Assembly (NCBI RefSeq): GCF_030347395.1
Contig: NZ_CP128170.1
Coordinates: forward strand, 2,542,001-2,606,000
DNA from: Microbacterium sp. ET2
Lineage (GTDB): Bacteria > Actinomycetota > Actinomycetes > Actinomycetales > Microbacteriaceae
Direction of reading: 5' to 3'
Length of the DNA: 64,000 nt
Shown here: in pieces, positions 1 through 8,112 of the stretch
Position numbering within the stretch: the stretch's first letter is position 1
How the letters are laid out: each line of letters starts with the position of its first letter
Notes under the pieces: generated by a model
Database searches by the model: none
The model's input: the letters and a program-made list of their open reading frames with translations, nothing else
What the model was told of the DNA's origin: nothing
Translations under genes and position numbers: made by a program

Positions 1-1639
1 CCTGTCGTACGGCGACCTCGACACCCGCGCCAAAGCGCGAGCGGTCGAGTTGCGCGCTCACGGCGCCGCCCCCGGTGATGTCGCAGTGCTCGGGTTCCAG
101 CCCGGGCTCGGCTTCATCGAATCGGTCTACGCCGCCCTCTACGCGGGCCTCATCATCGCGCCGGTGCCCGTCACGGTCGGACGCAATCCGCAGAGCGTGA
201 TCGACCGCATCGAAGCGATCGTCGCCGATGCCGGCAGCCGGCTGGTGCTGACGGATGCCTCGTCGGCACCGCTCTTCGCCTCGGCAGCGCTCGAGAACGT
301 CGACGTGCAGATCCTCGCCGAACCCGATCTTGCGTTGGCCGAGGAGTGGGCTGCGCCGGAGATCACGCCCGACTCGATCGCGCTGCTGCAGTACACGTCG
401 GGCTCCACCGGAACGCCCAAGGGTGTCGTCGTCAGCCACGGCAACCTCGTCGCGAACGAGGAGGCCATCGGCGCCGCCGTCTCGGACGGCGAGGACGCGG
501 TGTGGGTCGGATGGCTGCCGCACTACCACGACATGGGTCTCATCGGTCTGCTGTTCCGGCCCATCTACGCCGGCGTCGACTCGGTGCTCACCTCGCCCTC
601 GCGGTTCCTCCGCCGCCCGCTGCTGTGGCTGCGCCTCATCACCGCGCACAAGGGCACCTTCACCGTCGCCCCCGACTTCGCCTATCGCCTCTGCGCCCAG
701 GTCGTCACCGACGAGCAGCTCGCCGAGCTCGACCTGTCATCGCTCACCCACGTCGTCACCGGCGCCGAGCCGATCAAGACCTCGACCGTCGCGCAGTTCG
801 TCGAGCGCTTCGCCCCCGCGGGCCTGCGCGCCGAGGCGATGATCCCCGCCTACGGCATGGCCGAGACCACCCTCATCATCTCGGCCGTAGCCGGCCGCCC
901 CGTGACATCCATCACCGCCGACCTCGGCGCCCTCGAGCGCGGCGACCTGCTGCCCGCCGCCGATGACCGCTCGGTCGACCTCGTGCTGTGCGGTCCGCCG
1001 GTGCCCGGATCGCACGTCGCCGTCGTCGACCCCGCGACGCAGGAGCCGCTGCCCGACGGACGCATCGGCGAGATCTGGGTGAGCGGCCCGAGCGTGGCGC
1101 AGGGGTACTGGGGGAGGGCCGAAGAGACCGCCGAGGCGTTCGGATTCGCTTTGCCCGGCACCGACGCGCGGTACCTGCGCACCGGAGACCTCGGCGCGAT
1201 GATCGACGGCGAGGTCGTCGTGGCGGGCCGCCTGAAAGACCTCATCATCTCCCACGGCCGCAACGTCTTCCCGCAGGACGTCGAGGCGGTCGCCTCCGCC
1301 GTCGTTGGCACCGATCCCGGCTGCATCAGCGCCGCGTTCGCGCTCGACGAGTTCCAGCCCTCCGAGGTCGGTCTCGCCGTCGAGGTCGACCCGAAGACCC
1401 TCGCCGCCGCCGACCTGCCCGCCCTCGTGCACGAGGTGCGTCGCGCGGTGATGGCCGAGTTCGGGCTGCCGAGCGTCGGCGTGGCACTCCTTCGAAAAGG
1501 GATGCTGCCGCGCACCACCAGCGGCAAGATCCAGCGTCGCCGCGCCCGCGCCGAACTCATCGACGGCGCCCTCACCCTCGCGGTCGTCGACGGCATCGAG
1601 GTGTCGTCGCCCAGCGACGTGAGCGGGCGGGTGTCGTGA
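1..1639 (+). CDS. Fatty acyl-AMP ligase (FAAL-type adenylating enzyme), 5' truncated by window edge
   Basis: The frame is open from base 2 (LSYGDLDTRAKARAVEL...), so the gene enters from upstream and its start is not in the window. It carries the AMP-binding P-loop YTSGSTGTPKGV, the segment WLPHYHDMGLIG followed by RRPLLWLRLI and APDFAYRLC, which is characteristic of FAALs rather than generic acyl-CoA ligases, YGMAE, a GDLG hinge region and the C-terminal lysine motif TSGKIQRRR. FAALs activate fatty acids as acyl-AMP and load them on an acyl carrier protein. An ACP gene lies 3 kb downstream in the same direction. The stop codon overlaps the next gene's start (GTGA), which implies translational coupling. 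The family assignment is firm; the fatty acid is unknown. Confidence 0.88.
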   Translation, partial: LSYGDLDTRAKARAVELRAHGAAPGDVAVLGFQPGLGFIESVYAALYAGLIIAPVPVTVGRNPQSVIDRIEAIVADAGSRLVLTDASSAPLFASAALENVDVQILAEPDLALAEEWAAPEITPDSIALLQYTSGSTGTPKGVVVSHGNLVANEEAIGAAVSDGEDAVWVGWLPHYHDMGLIGLLFRPIYAGVDSVLTSPSRFLRRPLLWLRLITAHKGTFTVAPDFAYRLCAQVVTDEQLAELDLSSLTHVVTGAEPIKTSTVAQFVERFAPAGLRAEAMIPAYGMAETTLIISAVAGRPVTSITADLGALERGDLLPAADDRSVDLVLCGPPVPGSHVAVVDPATQEPLPDGRIGEIWVSGPSVAQGYWGRAEETAEAFGFALPGTDARYLRTGDLGAMIDGEVVVAGRLKDLIISHGRNVFPQDVEAVASAVVGTDPGCISAAFALDEFQPSEVGLAVEVDPKTLAAADLPALVHEVRRAVMAEFGLPSVGVALLRKGMLPRTTSGKIQRRRARAELIDGALTLAVVDGIEVSSPSDVSGRVS

Positions 1640-3329
1640 CGGCGCCGGCCGTTGCGGCGCCGACCGCTACGGCTCCCGGGTCGTCGGTGGGCCGCGCGGC
1701 GGCGATGCTCGACGAGTACCTCGGCGCGCCCGAGGTGCCCGACTCGCGGGTGTCGGACCGGCAGACCCTCGCGTGGGATGCCGCCTCGGTCCTTCCTGCG
1801 GGGACGATCGCCGCCCTGAATGACTGGGGCGTTCACTCCCACTACATCCCCGCGCAGTGGGGTGGGCGGCTCACCGGCATCCTCGACGCCGTCCTTCTCC
1901 TGCGCACCGTCGCCCGCCGCGACCTCACCGCCGCCGTCGGGCACGGGAAGACGCTGCTCGGAGCGGTGTGCGCGTGGGCGGCCGCCGACGCGTCGGCCGA
2001 CCGGATGGCGCGGATCGTCGGCGCCGGCGACCCGGTGTCGTGGGGGCTCACCGAACAGGGGCGGGGCAGCGACATCGGCACCTCGATGACCACGGCCGAC
2101 CTGTCGGGGGAGCGCATCGTCGTCGACGGCCACAAGTGGCCGATCGGCAACGCCACCCGCGGGCGCGCGATCACCGTGCTCGCCCGCACCGATGAACGCC
2201 CCGGACCCCGCTCGCTCTCGCTCGTGCTCGTCGACAAGACCGAGGCGGATGCCGCGACGATCAGCTACCGCGCACGCCGGCCGCTGCACGGCATCCGCGG
2301 GGCGGACATCAGCGGCATCGAGTTCTCGGGCACCTCGCTCGGGCCGGACTCGCTCGTCGGGGAACCCGGCCGCGGACTCGAGCTCGTGCTGAAGAGCCTG
2401 CAGCTGACGCGCACGATGTGCGCAGCGCTCTCGCTCGGTGCGGGCGACCGGGCGCTGTCGATGCTCGCCGACCTGTCGGAGGGTGACCCCGGGCTCGACG
2501 GTTTCGTCGCCGCATCCGCCGCTGACATTTTGCTCGCCGAAGCGGTGACGATGACCGGCACGGCGGTGTTCCACGCGCTGCCCGACGAGATGGCGCTCGT
2601 GAGCGCGTTCGTGAAGGTGCTCGTGCCCGACCTCGTCGACGGGGTGTTCACCGACGCCGGTGCGGCCCTCGGACCCGCCGCCCACCTCGCCGACGGCGAT
2701 CTGGCGATGTTCGAGAAGGGCGCCCGCGACAGCCGTGTGGTCGGCATCTTCGACGGCAACTCGGTGGTGAACCTCAACGTCGTCATCAACGAGTTCGGCA
2801 ACATCGCCCGCGGTGACGACCAGCCGGCCGATGCGGTGCTGGCGGCTCTTCGCACCGAGCCCGAGGCATTCGACATGGCGCAGTTGCGCCTGGTCACCCG
2901 CCGCGGCGCCTCGGTGCTGCGGGCGCTGCCCGACCTCGTCGCCCGCCTGGACGACGGACGCACGCACCCCGACGCGGTGCGCTCGGCGGCGCGACTCGCC
3001 GCTCACTGGCGCGAGCTGCGTCAGGCCGTCGCCGCCGTCGAGCGGGCACCGCTCCCCCGGCGTCGCAGTTCGCGCTCGCCGAGGAACTGACCTGGACCTT
3101 CGCCGGCGCCTCGGCCCTCGCCGTCTACCTCGCCCACCGCGACGAGCTGACCGGGCGGGCGTGGGACGACGACGCCTGGCTGCGCGGAGCGCTCGCGCGC
3201 GTCGCGCGCCGACTGGGACTCGAGCGCGGCGGCGAGAGTGTCGTCGGGCAGCTCGACGAAGCAGCCCGCGACGCCGCGGCCGCCGGTGTGCCGCTGTCGC
3301 TGCTCTCACCGTGGTGGGGTGCGCGGTGA
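1636..3329 (+). pseudogene. Acyl-CoA/acyl-ACP dehydrogenase, first of two; apparent frameshift near 3054-3058
   Basis: The GTG start at 1636 overlaps the previous stop. The reading frame gives an acyl-CoA dehydrogenase-like flavoprotein (WGLTEQGRGSDIGTSMT in the FAD/substrate region, then EFSGTSLGPDSLVG and FDGNSVVN). After about residue 470 the frame runs into a spurious end at 3090. The -1 frame continues a sensible C-terminus (ASQFALAEELTWTFAGASAL... ending SLLSPWWGAR) with a stop at 3327-3329 that overlaps the next gene's GTG. The switch lies at a run of five C at 3054-3058; one extra C restores a single protein of about 564 residues. Either a real one-base deletion or a homopolymer sequencing error fits. 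The likely role is introducing a double bond into an ACP-bound acyl chain. Confidence 0.75.
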
Positions 3330-4612
3330 GCGTCGGGGTTGCCGTGGACGATGTCGCGGTGCCGGGCACGGACGCGCACCGGGTCGACGCCCGTGAGCTC
3401 GTGCCGGTGTCGGCGGGTGGGTCGCTGGAGTCATGGTCGGGTCTCGTCGAGACCTTCCGGCCCGTGTTCCGGGACGACCCGAGCCGCGGCGCGCGGACCG
3501 TCGCGCTCCGCCTCCTCGGAGCGGCGGGGGCGTGGACGAGCCCCGACGCAGCCACGGTGGGCGCAGCGCTGATGAGCGGGGAAACCTGCGGCGTCGCCGT
3601 GCGCGGACATCTGCCGGCGGTGTTCGGGCGACGCGCCTCGGGTCTGCTGTCGGTGCTGGCCGGCCCGGTCGATGCCCGACTCGTCTTCGCGCGGACGCGC
3701 GACGACCTCGGCCGCGAATCGGCCGTGCTGCTCGACGGTGACGCGGTGACGACGACGGCGTCGCGCCATGCCACCGGACTCGAGGGCGTTCCCCTGCGGC
3801 GGGCGCAGGTGCGCGGCGCGCAGGTGCGGGCCGAATGGAACGTCGACCCGATCGCCGACGCGCACGCGCGGTCGATCGTCGCCGGGATGTGGCTGGCCGC
3901 GGTCGACACCGCTCTGCGGATGGCCGTGGACTACGCGCGCGGGCGCCGCCTCTACAGGGGGACGGTGTGGGACATCCCGCACGCCCGCAGTCTCGTCGCG
4001 CGCGCCCGAACCTGGTTGTCGGTCGCCGACACGGTGATCCAGGCGGCGCTCGCCGACCCGGGCGACGACGGTCTCGCTGCGGCGGTCGACCTCGTGCCGC
4101 TGCAGCTCGACGCCGCGATGCGCGCGCTGTCGGTGCTGTTCGGCTCGACCTTCTACGCGCGGGTCGATCCGTACGCCGACTTCGAGACCCTCGTGCGCGA
4201 CGTCGGCTGCCTCGAACTGCTCGACCCGACCGGCGCCGGAGCGGCGCGGCGGCGCACACCGGTGAGCGTGCCCGCGATGGATGCTTCTGTGGTCGCGGAG
4301 ATCTCGGCGGTGGCCGGGCCGCGCGTTGCGGCGGGGCTCGCCGCGGCATCCGACTCCTCTTTCGGTGTGACCACGCGACGGGAGTTCGGCGTCGTGAGCA
4401 CGGCGCGGCTGGTCGCGTCGGGTCACGATGCCGGAGCCGTCACGGCGGCAGAGCGGGTCGCTGCCCTGACCCTTCTGGAGTCGTTCGCGACCGGCCGCCG
4501 CGCGGCGGCGCCGGACGAGTCGCTGGAGGTCATCGCCGCCGACACGGTGGGCCGCGTGGACGCCGGCCTCACCCTCACCCTCGACCGGGCGCCGCTCGGC
4601 GCCCCCGACTGA
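3326..4612 (+). CDS. Acyl-CoA/acyl-ACP dehydrogenase, second of two
   Basis: The GTG at 3326 overlaps the stop of the frameshifted upstream dehydrogenase (GTGA), giving a protein of 428 residues. Sequence such as VAGMWLAAVDTALRMAVDYARGRRLYRGTVWDIPHARSLVARA is typical of the C-terminal helical domain of acyl-CoA dehydrogenases. The N-terminal half is weakly conserved. Pairs of such dehydrogenases beside a FAAL and an ACP are known from lipopeptide starter pathways (friulimicin, ramoplanin and enduracidin type), where they desaturate the acyl chain. Whether this protein is catalytic or only a partner of the first dehydrogenase cannot be told from sequence. Confidence 0.78.
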   Translation: MSVGVAVDDVAVPGTDAHRVDARELVPVSAGGSLESWSGLVETFRPVFRDDPSRGARTVALRLLGAAGAWTSPDAATVGAALMSGETCGVAVRGHLPAVFGRRASGLLSVLAGPVDARLVFARTRDDLGRESAVLLDGDAVTTTASRHATGLEGVPLRRAQVRGAQVRAEWNVDPIADAHARSIVAGMWLAAVDTALRMAVDYARGRRLYRGTVWDIPHARSLVARARTWLSVADTVIQAALADPGDDGLAAAVDLVPLQLDAAMRALSVLFGSTFYARVDPYADFETLVRDVGCLELLDPTGAGAARRRTPVSVPAMDASVVAEISAVAGPRVAAGLAAASDSSFGVTTRREFGVVSTARLVASGHDAGAVTAAERVAALTLLESFATGRRAAAPDESLEVIAADTVGRVDAGLTLTLDRAPLGAPD

Positions 4613-4633
4613 CACCGATCCCTGGAGGACGAC

Positions 4634-4888
4634 ATGGACGCCATCGCGACCGAAACCGACGTGCAGGCCTGGCTGGCCTCGCGCGTGGTCACCTACGGCA
4701 AGAAGCTGCCCGGCGACTTCTCGGTCGACACCGACTTCGCCGACATCGGCCTCGACTCGGTCTACGCCCTGACGCTCTGTGGCGACATCGAGGACGAGTA
4801 CGACATCGAGGTGGACCCCGAGATCATGTGGGACTACTCCACGATCCGTTCGCTCGCCGAGCACCTGGGGGAGCTCGGGGCGCGCTGA
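4634..4888 (+). CDS. Acyl carrier protein
   Basis: This is an 84-residue acidic protein with the phosphopantetheine attachment motif IGLDSVYAL; the attachment serine is Ser42. A strong ribosome binding site (GGAGG, 4623-4627) precedes the ATG at 4634. It follows the second dehydrogenase by 21 bp in the same direction and is the expected carrier for the FAAL at the 5' edge. It is a stand-alone ACP, unlike the primary FAS ACP, which would sit with fab genes. The carried acyl chain is unknown. Confidence 0.88.
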   Translation: MDAIATETDVQAWLASRVVTYGKKLPGDFSVDTDFADIGLDSVYALTLCGDIEDEYDIEVDPEIMWDYSTIRSLAEHLGELGAR

Positions 4889-4904
4889 GCCTCAGGCTTC
4901 GCCT

Positions 4905-4940
4905 GTCGTTTCGTCTCGCTGCGCTCGCCCAACGACCGGA
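4905..4940. repeat. Dispersed 'GTTTCGTCTCGCTGCGCTCG' repeat, single copy
   Basis: A 33-35 bp sequence beginning GTCGTTTCGTCTCGCTGCGC and ending CAACGACCGG lies just after the ACP gene. The same sequence, with one base change, occurs twice in tandem and once inverted at 13331-13465. Its position directly after a stop codon suits a dispersed intergenic repeat of the REP kind, possibly acting in mRNA 3'-end formation. Function is inferred from position only. Confidence 0.7.
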
Positions 4941-4956
4941 ACAGTAGAACCTCTTG

Positions 4957-4998
4957 CTTTCTGACTTTGTTTAGTTTTAAATGAAGTCGTTCAGAAAG
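4957..4998. promoter_or_regulatory. AT-rich inverted repeat upstream of the ROK regulator; probable operator
   Basis: CTTTCTGA (4957-4964) is mirrored by TCAGAAAG (4991-4998), with a second inner pair CTT/AAG and an AT-rich centre (TTTGTTTAGTTTTAAATG) in otherwise GC-rich DNA. ROK repressors bind TTTAGTTTTAAA-like sites. The element ends 14 bp before the ROK start at 5013, so autoregulation and control of the downstream sugar operon are likely. Confidence 0.6.
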
Positions 4999-5012
4999 AT
5001 CTGAGGTCAACG

Positions 5013-6215
5013 ATGACATCGTCCCTTCACCGCACCGACGTCAATCGGTCGGCGATCCTCGCCCAGCTCGGGGCGCATGGCGCGGCCTCCCGCGCCGACC
5101 TGGCCCGCACGCTGAATCTCTCGCCAGCGCTCATCACGCAGCTCGTGAAGCAGCTCATCGGCGAAGGACTTGTCGCCGAGCTCGAGCAGGCGCCCTCCAG
5201 CGGCGGCCGCCCCGCGCGACTGCTCGGCCTCGCCGCTTCGGCGGGCCACGCGATCGGGGTGAAGGTCGGCGCCACCCACGTCGCGCTCGTCGAGGTCGGG
5301 ATCGCCGGGCGCGTCATCCGCTCAGCAGAAGTGCCCTTCGACGCGACCGCCAGCACCTTCGTGCTCGACCTCGCCGACCGCATTCAGGCCTTCATCGGTG
5401 CCGGTGACGAGGTGACCCTCCTCGGCGTCGGGGTCGCGGTTCCGGGCACGGTCGACGAGCCGGGCAACGGCGTCGTCGAGTGCGGTGTTCTCGGGTGGAA
5501 CAGCATCCACCTCGGCGAAGCCCTCCGCGGAGCCATCGGACTCCCCGTCGTCATCGAGAACGACGTCAACGCTCTCGCCGTCGCCGAGCGCCTCTACGGC
5601 ATCGGCCGCTCGCACGAGAACTTCCTCGTCGTCACGATCGGCGCCGGCATCGGTGCGGGCATCGTCGTCGAGGGCACGGTGCTCCGCGCCGCCTCGGGCG
5701 GTGCGGGCGAGATCGGACACATTCCCGTCGCCGACGACGGACCCCTCTGCAGCTGCGGCAACCTCGGCTGCCTCGAGGCGGTCATCGGCGAAGCCGCGCT
5801 CGTGCGCCGCGCTCGCGAAGCCGGCCTGATCGACCAGGGCGCCGGCATCGACGACCTGCTCGCCGACGCCGAGGCCGGCGACGAGGAGGCCATCGCGCTC
5901 TACCGCGACGCCGGGCGGCTCCTCGGGCGCACCCTCGCGGGCATCGTGCACGTCATCGACCCCGCCGCGATCGTGGTGCTCGGCGAGGGAACCGTCGCCT
6001 GGGCGCACTGGTCGGCCGGGTTCGAGCCCGCGTTCCGCTCGCACTTGCAGCGACACCGCCGCACCATTCCGGTGAATGTCGAGACCTGGCTCGACGACAG
6101 CTGGGCGCAGGGTGCCGCCGCGCTCGTGCTCGCCACCCCGTTCGACACCGGCAGCGACGTTGGCGACCAGGGCCGGCTCATCCGCGCGCGCCTCGTGGGC
6201 CAGGGGAGCCGGTGA
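5013..6215 (+). CDS. ROK-family transcriptional regulator of a sugar operon
   Basis: The protein has 400 residues. An N-terminal winged helix (DVNRSAILAQLGAHGAASRA, about residues 8-55) is followed by the ROK sugar-kinase-like domain with the zinc motif CSCGNLGCLE (Cys246, Cys248, Cys253). Repressors of this type bind a sugar or sugar phosphate and release DNA. The ATG at 5013 sits just after the AT-rich inverted repeat. The stop overlaps the ATG of the ABC permease gene, so the regulator is the first gene of the transporter operon. The specific ligand is unknown; the neighbouring hydrolases suggest an alpha-glucoside. Confidence 0.9.
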   Translation: MTSSLHRTDVNRSAILAQLGAHGAASRADLARTLNLSPALITQLVKQLIGEGLVAELEQAPSSGGRPARLLGLAASAGHAIGVKVGATHVALVEVGIAGRVIRSAEVPFDATASTFVLDLADRIQAFIGAGDEVTLLGVGVAVPGTVDEPGNGVVECGVLGWNSIHLGEALRGAIGLPVVIENDVNALAVAERLYGIGRSHENFLVVTIGAGIGAGIVVEGTVLRAASGGAGEIGHIPVADDGPLCSCGNLGCLEAVIGEAALVRRAREAGLIDQGAGIDDLLADAEAGDEEAIALYRDAGRLLGRTLAGIVHVIDPAAIVVLGEGTVAWAHWSAGFEPAFRSHLQRHRRTIPVNVETWLDDSWAQGAAALVLATPFDTGSDVGDQGRLIRARLVGQGSR

Positions 6216-7174
6216 TGACCGGACTCCTCAGCCAGGCCACGGCCACCCCGCCGGTCGACGGACCCCCCGCGCTCGGCCCGGCCGTCACGCGCCGCCGCGG
6301 ATCGCGGCGGCTGCGCTACGCGCTCACCGTGCTGGTGTTCCTCTTGCCGAGCGCGGTGCCGCTCACCCTTTTCGTGCTCGTGCCGATGGTCTCAGCCGCC
6401 GGCATCAGCCTCACCGAGTGGAACCTGCTCCGCCCCGCCGAGTGGGTCGGCTTCGACAACTACGTACGGCTGCTCACCAACCCCGAGACCGCCGCCATCT
6501 TCTGGCACACGCTGTACTACATCCTCGGCTACCTGCCGCTGGTGTACGTGGGAGGCCTCCTCATCGCCCTCGCGCTGAACACCGCGCTCCGCGGTCGCAC
6601 CCTCTTCCGGGGCATCTACTTCCTCCCCGTCATCACCAGCTGGATCGTCGTCGCCCTCGTCTGGCGGTGGCTGCTCAACCCCTCCAACGGCGTGGTCAAC
6701 ACCGTGCTCGGCTTCTTCGGTGTCGACGGTCCCGGATGGTGGACCGACCCGGCATGGGCGATGCCGTCGATCATTCTCGCGTCGGCGTGGAAGGACATCG
6801 GTTTCGTCATGGTGATCCTGCTCGCGGGGCTCCAGGCGATCGACCCCGAGCTGCTCGACGCCGCCCGCGTCGACGGTGCTGGACCCTGGCGCCGCTTCTT
6901 CTCGGTCACCCTTCCTCTTCTTTCTCCGGCGACCTTCTTCGTACTCGTCATCTCGCTCATCAACGGCTTCCAGGTCTTCGACCAGGTGTACGCGATGACC
7001 GGCGGCGGACCAGGCGGGGCGACCCAGGTGGTGGTGCAGCAGATCTACGACCTCACCTTCCGGTACGGACGTGCGGGCGAAGCATCCGCTCTGTCGTGGA
7101 TGCTGTTCATCGTCATCCTCGCCGTCACCGTCATCCAGATCCGCGGACAGCGCCGGTGGGTGAACTATGGCTGA
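6215..7174 (+). CDS. Sugar ABC transporter permease (MalF-like)
   Basis: The protein has 319 residues and about six membrane helices. The permease EAA loop is seen as LLDAARVDGAGPWRRFFSVT, followed by a TLPLLSP segment. The ATG at 6215 overlaps the ROK stop (TGATG) and is preceded by GGGGAG. The last 8 bp overlap the next permease. It is the first of two membrane subunits of a CUT1-type oligosaccharide importer. No ATPase gene is present here; CUT1 systems often share a distant MsmK-type ATPase. Confidence 0.92.
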   Translation: MTGLLSQATATPPVDGPPALGPAVTRRRGSRRLRYALTVLVFLLPSAVPLTLFVLVPMVSAAGISLTEWNLLRPAEWVGFDNYVRLLTNPETAAIFWHTLYYILGYLPLVYVGGLLIALALNTALRGRTLFRGIYFLPVITSWIVVALVWRWLLNPSNGVVNTVLGFFGVDGPGWWTDPAWAMPSIILASAWKDIGFVMVILLAGLQAIDPELLDAARVDGAGPWRRFFSVTLPLLSPATFFVLVISLINGFQVFDQVYAMTGGGPGGATQVVVQQIYDLTFRYGRAGEASALSWMLFIVILAVTVIQIRGQRRWVNYG

Positions 7175-8030
7175 GACGACCCTCACTCGACGGCGCCCGC
7201 GCACGGGTTCGCGCACCCGCTGGAGCGCGCGCTCGATCATCCTCCACGTGGTGATCGCCCTCGGGGCGCTGGCAATGTTCTTCCCCTTCTACTGGACACT
7301 CATCACCTCGCTGTCCCCGGGCACGGGCCTGAGCGGCACGCCCTCCTTCTTCCCTGCGAACCCGAGCATCGATGCCTACCTGCGGCTCTTCACCGACGTG
7401 CCGTTCGCCCGCGTCGTCGGCAACAGCCTGCTGCTCGCCGTCATCACCACGCTCGCGCAGCTGTTCACCAGCGCCACCGCGGCCTACGTCTTCAGCAGGC
7501 TGCCCTTCCCCGGGCGGGGAGTGGTGTTCGGGATCTATCTCGCGACCATGATGATCCCGCTGCAGGTGCTGGTCGTACCGCTGTTCGCGCAACTGCGCAC
7601 CTGGGGACTGGTCGACACCTACTTCGGCGCGGTGCTCCCGACCCTCGCCGCCGCGTTCGGCGTCTTCCTCCTCCGTCAGGCCATGAATCAGGTGCCGATC
7701 CAGCTCGACGAGGCCGCCTCGCTCGACGGTGCCGGACACTTCCGCATCTTCTGGGGCGTCATCCTCCCCAACATCCGTCCGGCCCTCGCCACCCTCGCGG
7801 TCTTCGCGTTCATGGGCAGCTGGAACAGCTTCCTCTGGCCGCTCGTGGTGCTGCGCTCGCCCGAGGTGCAGACCCTTCCGGTCGCGCTCGCGGGGCTCCA
7901 GGGGCAGTACACGACGCAGTGGGACATCGTCATGGCGGGCTCGGTCATCAGCATCCTGCCGATGCTCGCGCTCTACCTCTTCGCCCAGAAGTACATCATC
8001 CAGGGGGTCGCGAACACGGGGCTGAAGTAG
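7167..8030 (+). CDS. Sugar ABC transporter permease (MalG-like)
   Basis: The protein has 287 residues and six predicted membrane helices. The EAA loop is IQLDEAASLDGAGHFRIFWG, followed by VILPNIRPALATLAVF, typical of MalG-type CUT1 permeases. The start lies inside the end of the preceding permease gene. It forms the transmembrane heterodimer with that protein and works with the lipoprotein encoded next. An 82-bp gap with a strong ribosome binding site separates it from the binding-protein gene. Confidence 0.92.
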   Translation: MAETTLTRRRPRTGSRTRWSARSIILHVVIALGALAMFFPFYWTLITSLSPGTGLSGTPSFFPANPSIDAYLRLFTDVPFARVVGNSLLLAVITTLAQLFTSATAAYVFSRLPFPGRGVVFGIYLATMMIPLQVLVVPLFAQLRTWGLVDTYFGAVLPTLAAAFGVFLLRQAMNQVPIQLDEAASLDGAGHFRIFWGVILPNIRPALATLAVFAFMGSWNSFLWPLVVLRSPEVQTLPVALAGLQGQYTTQWDIVMAGSVISILPMLALYLFAQKYIIQGVANTGLK

Positions 8031-8112
8031 CCCCGACTGCGTTGCACCCCTTTCCACCCCCCGTTCTTCACCAACAGGGACCCGTCCCACCGCATCAAAG
8101 GAGATACCCACC

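Noticed and set aside
3040..3100. Programmed -1 frameshift in the dehydrogenase
   Set aside because: A C5 run alone is a poor slippery site, and no stimulatory structure or pausing signal was recognised; a missing C is simpler.
850..3909. Large minus-strand open frame opposite the ligase and dehydrogenases
   Set aside because: Arg/Ala/Pro-rich translation without any domain; it is a GC-codon shadow of the plus-strand genes.
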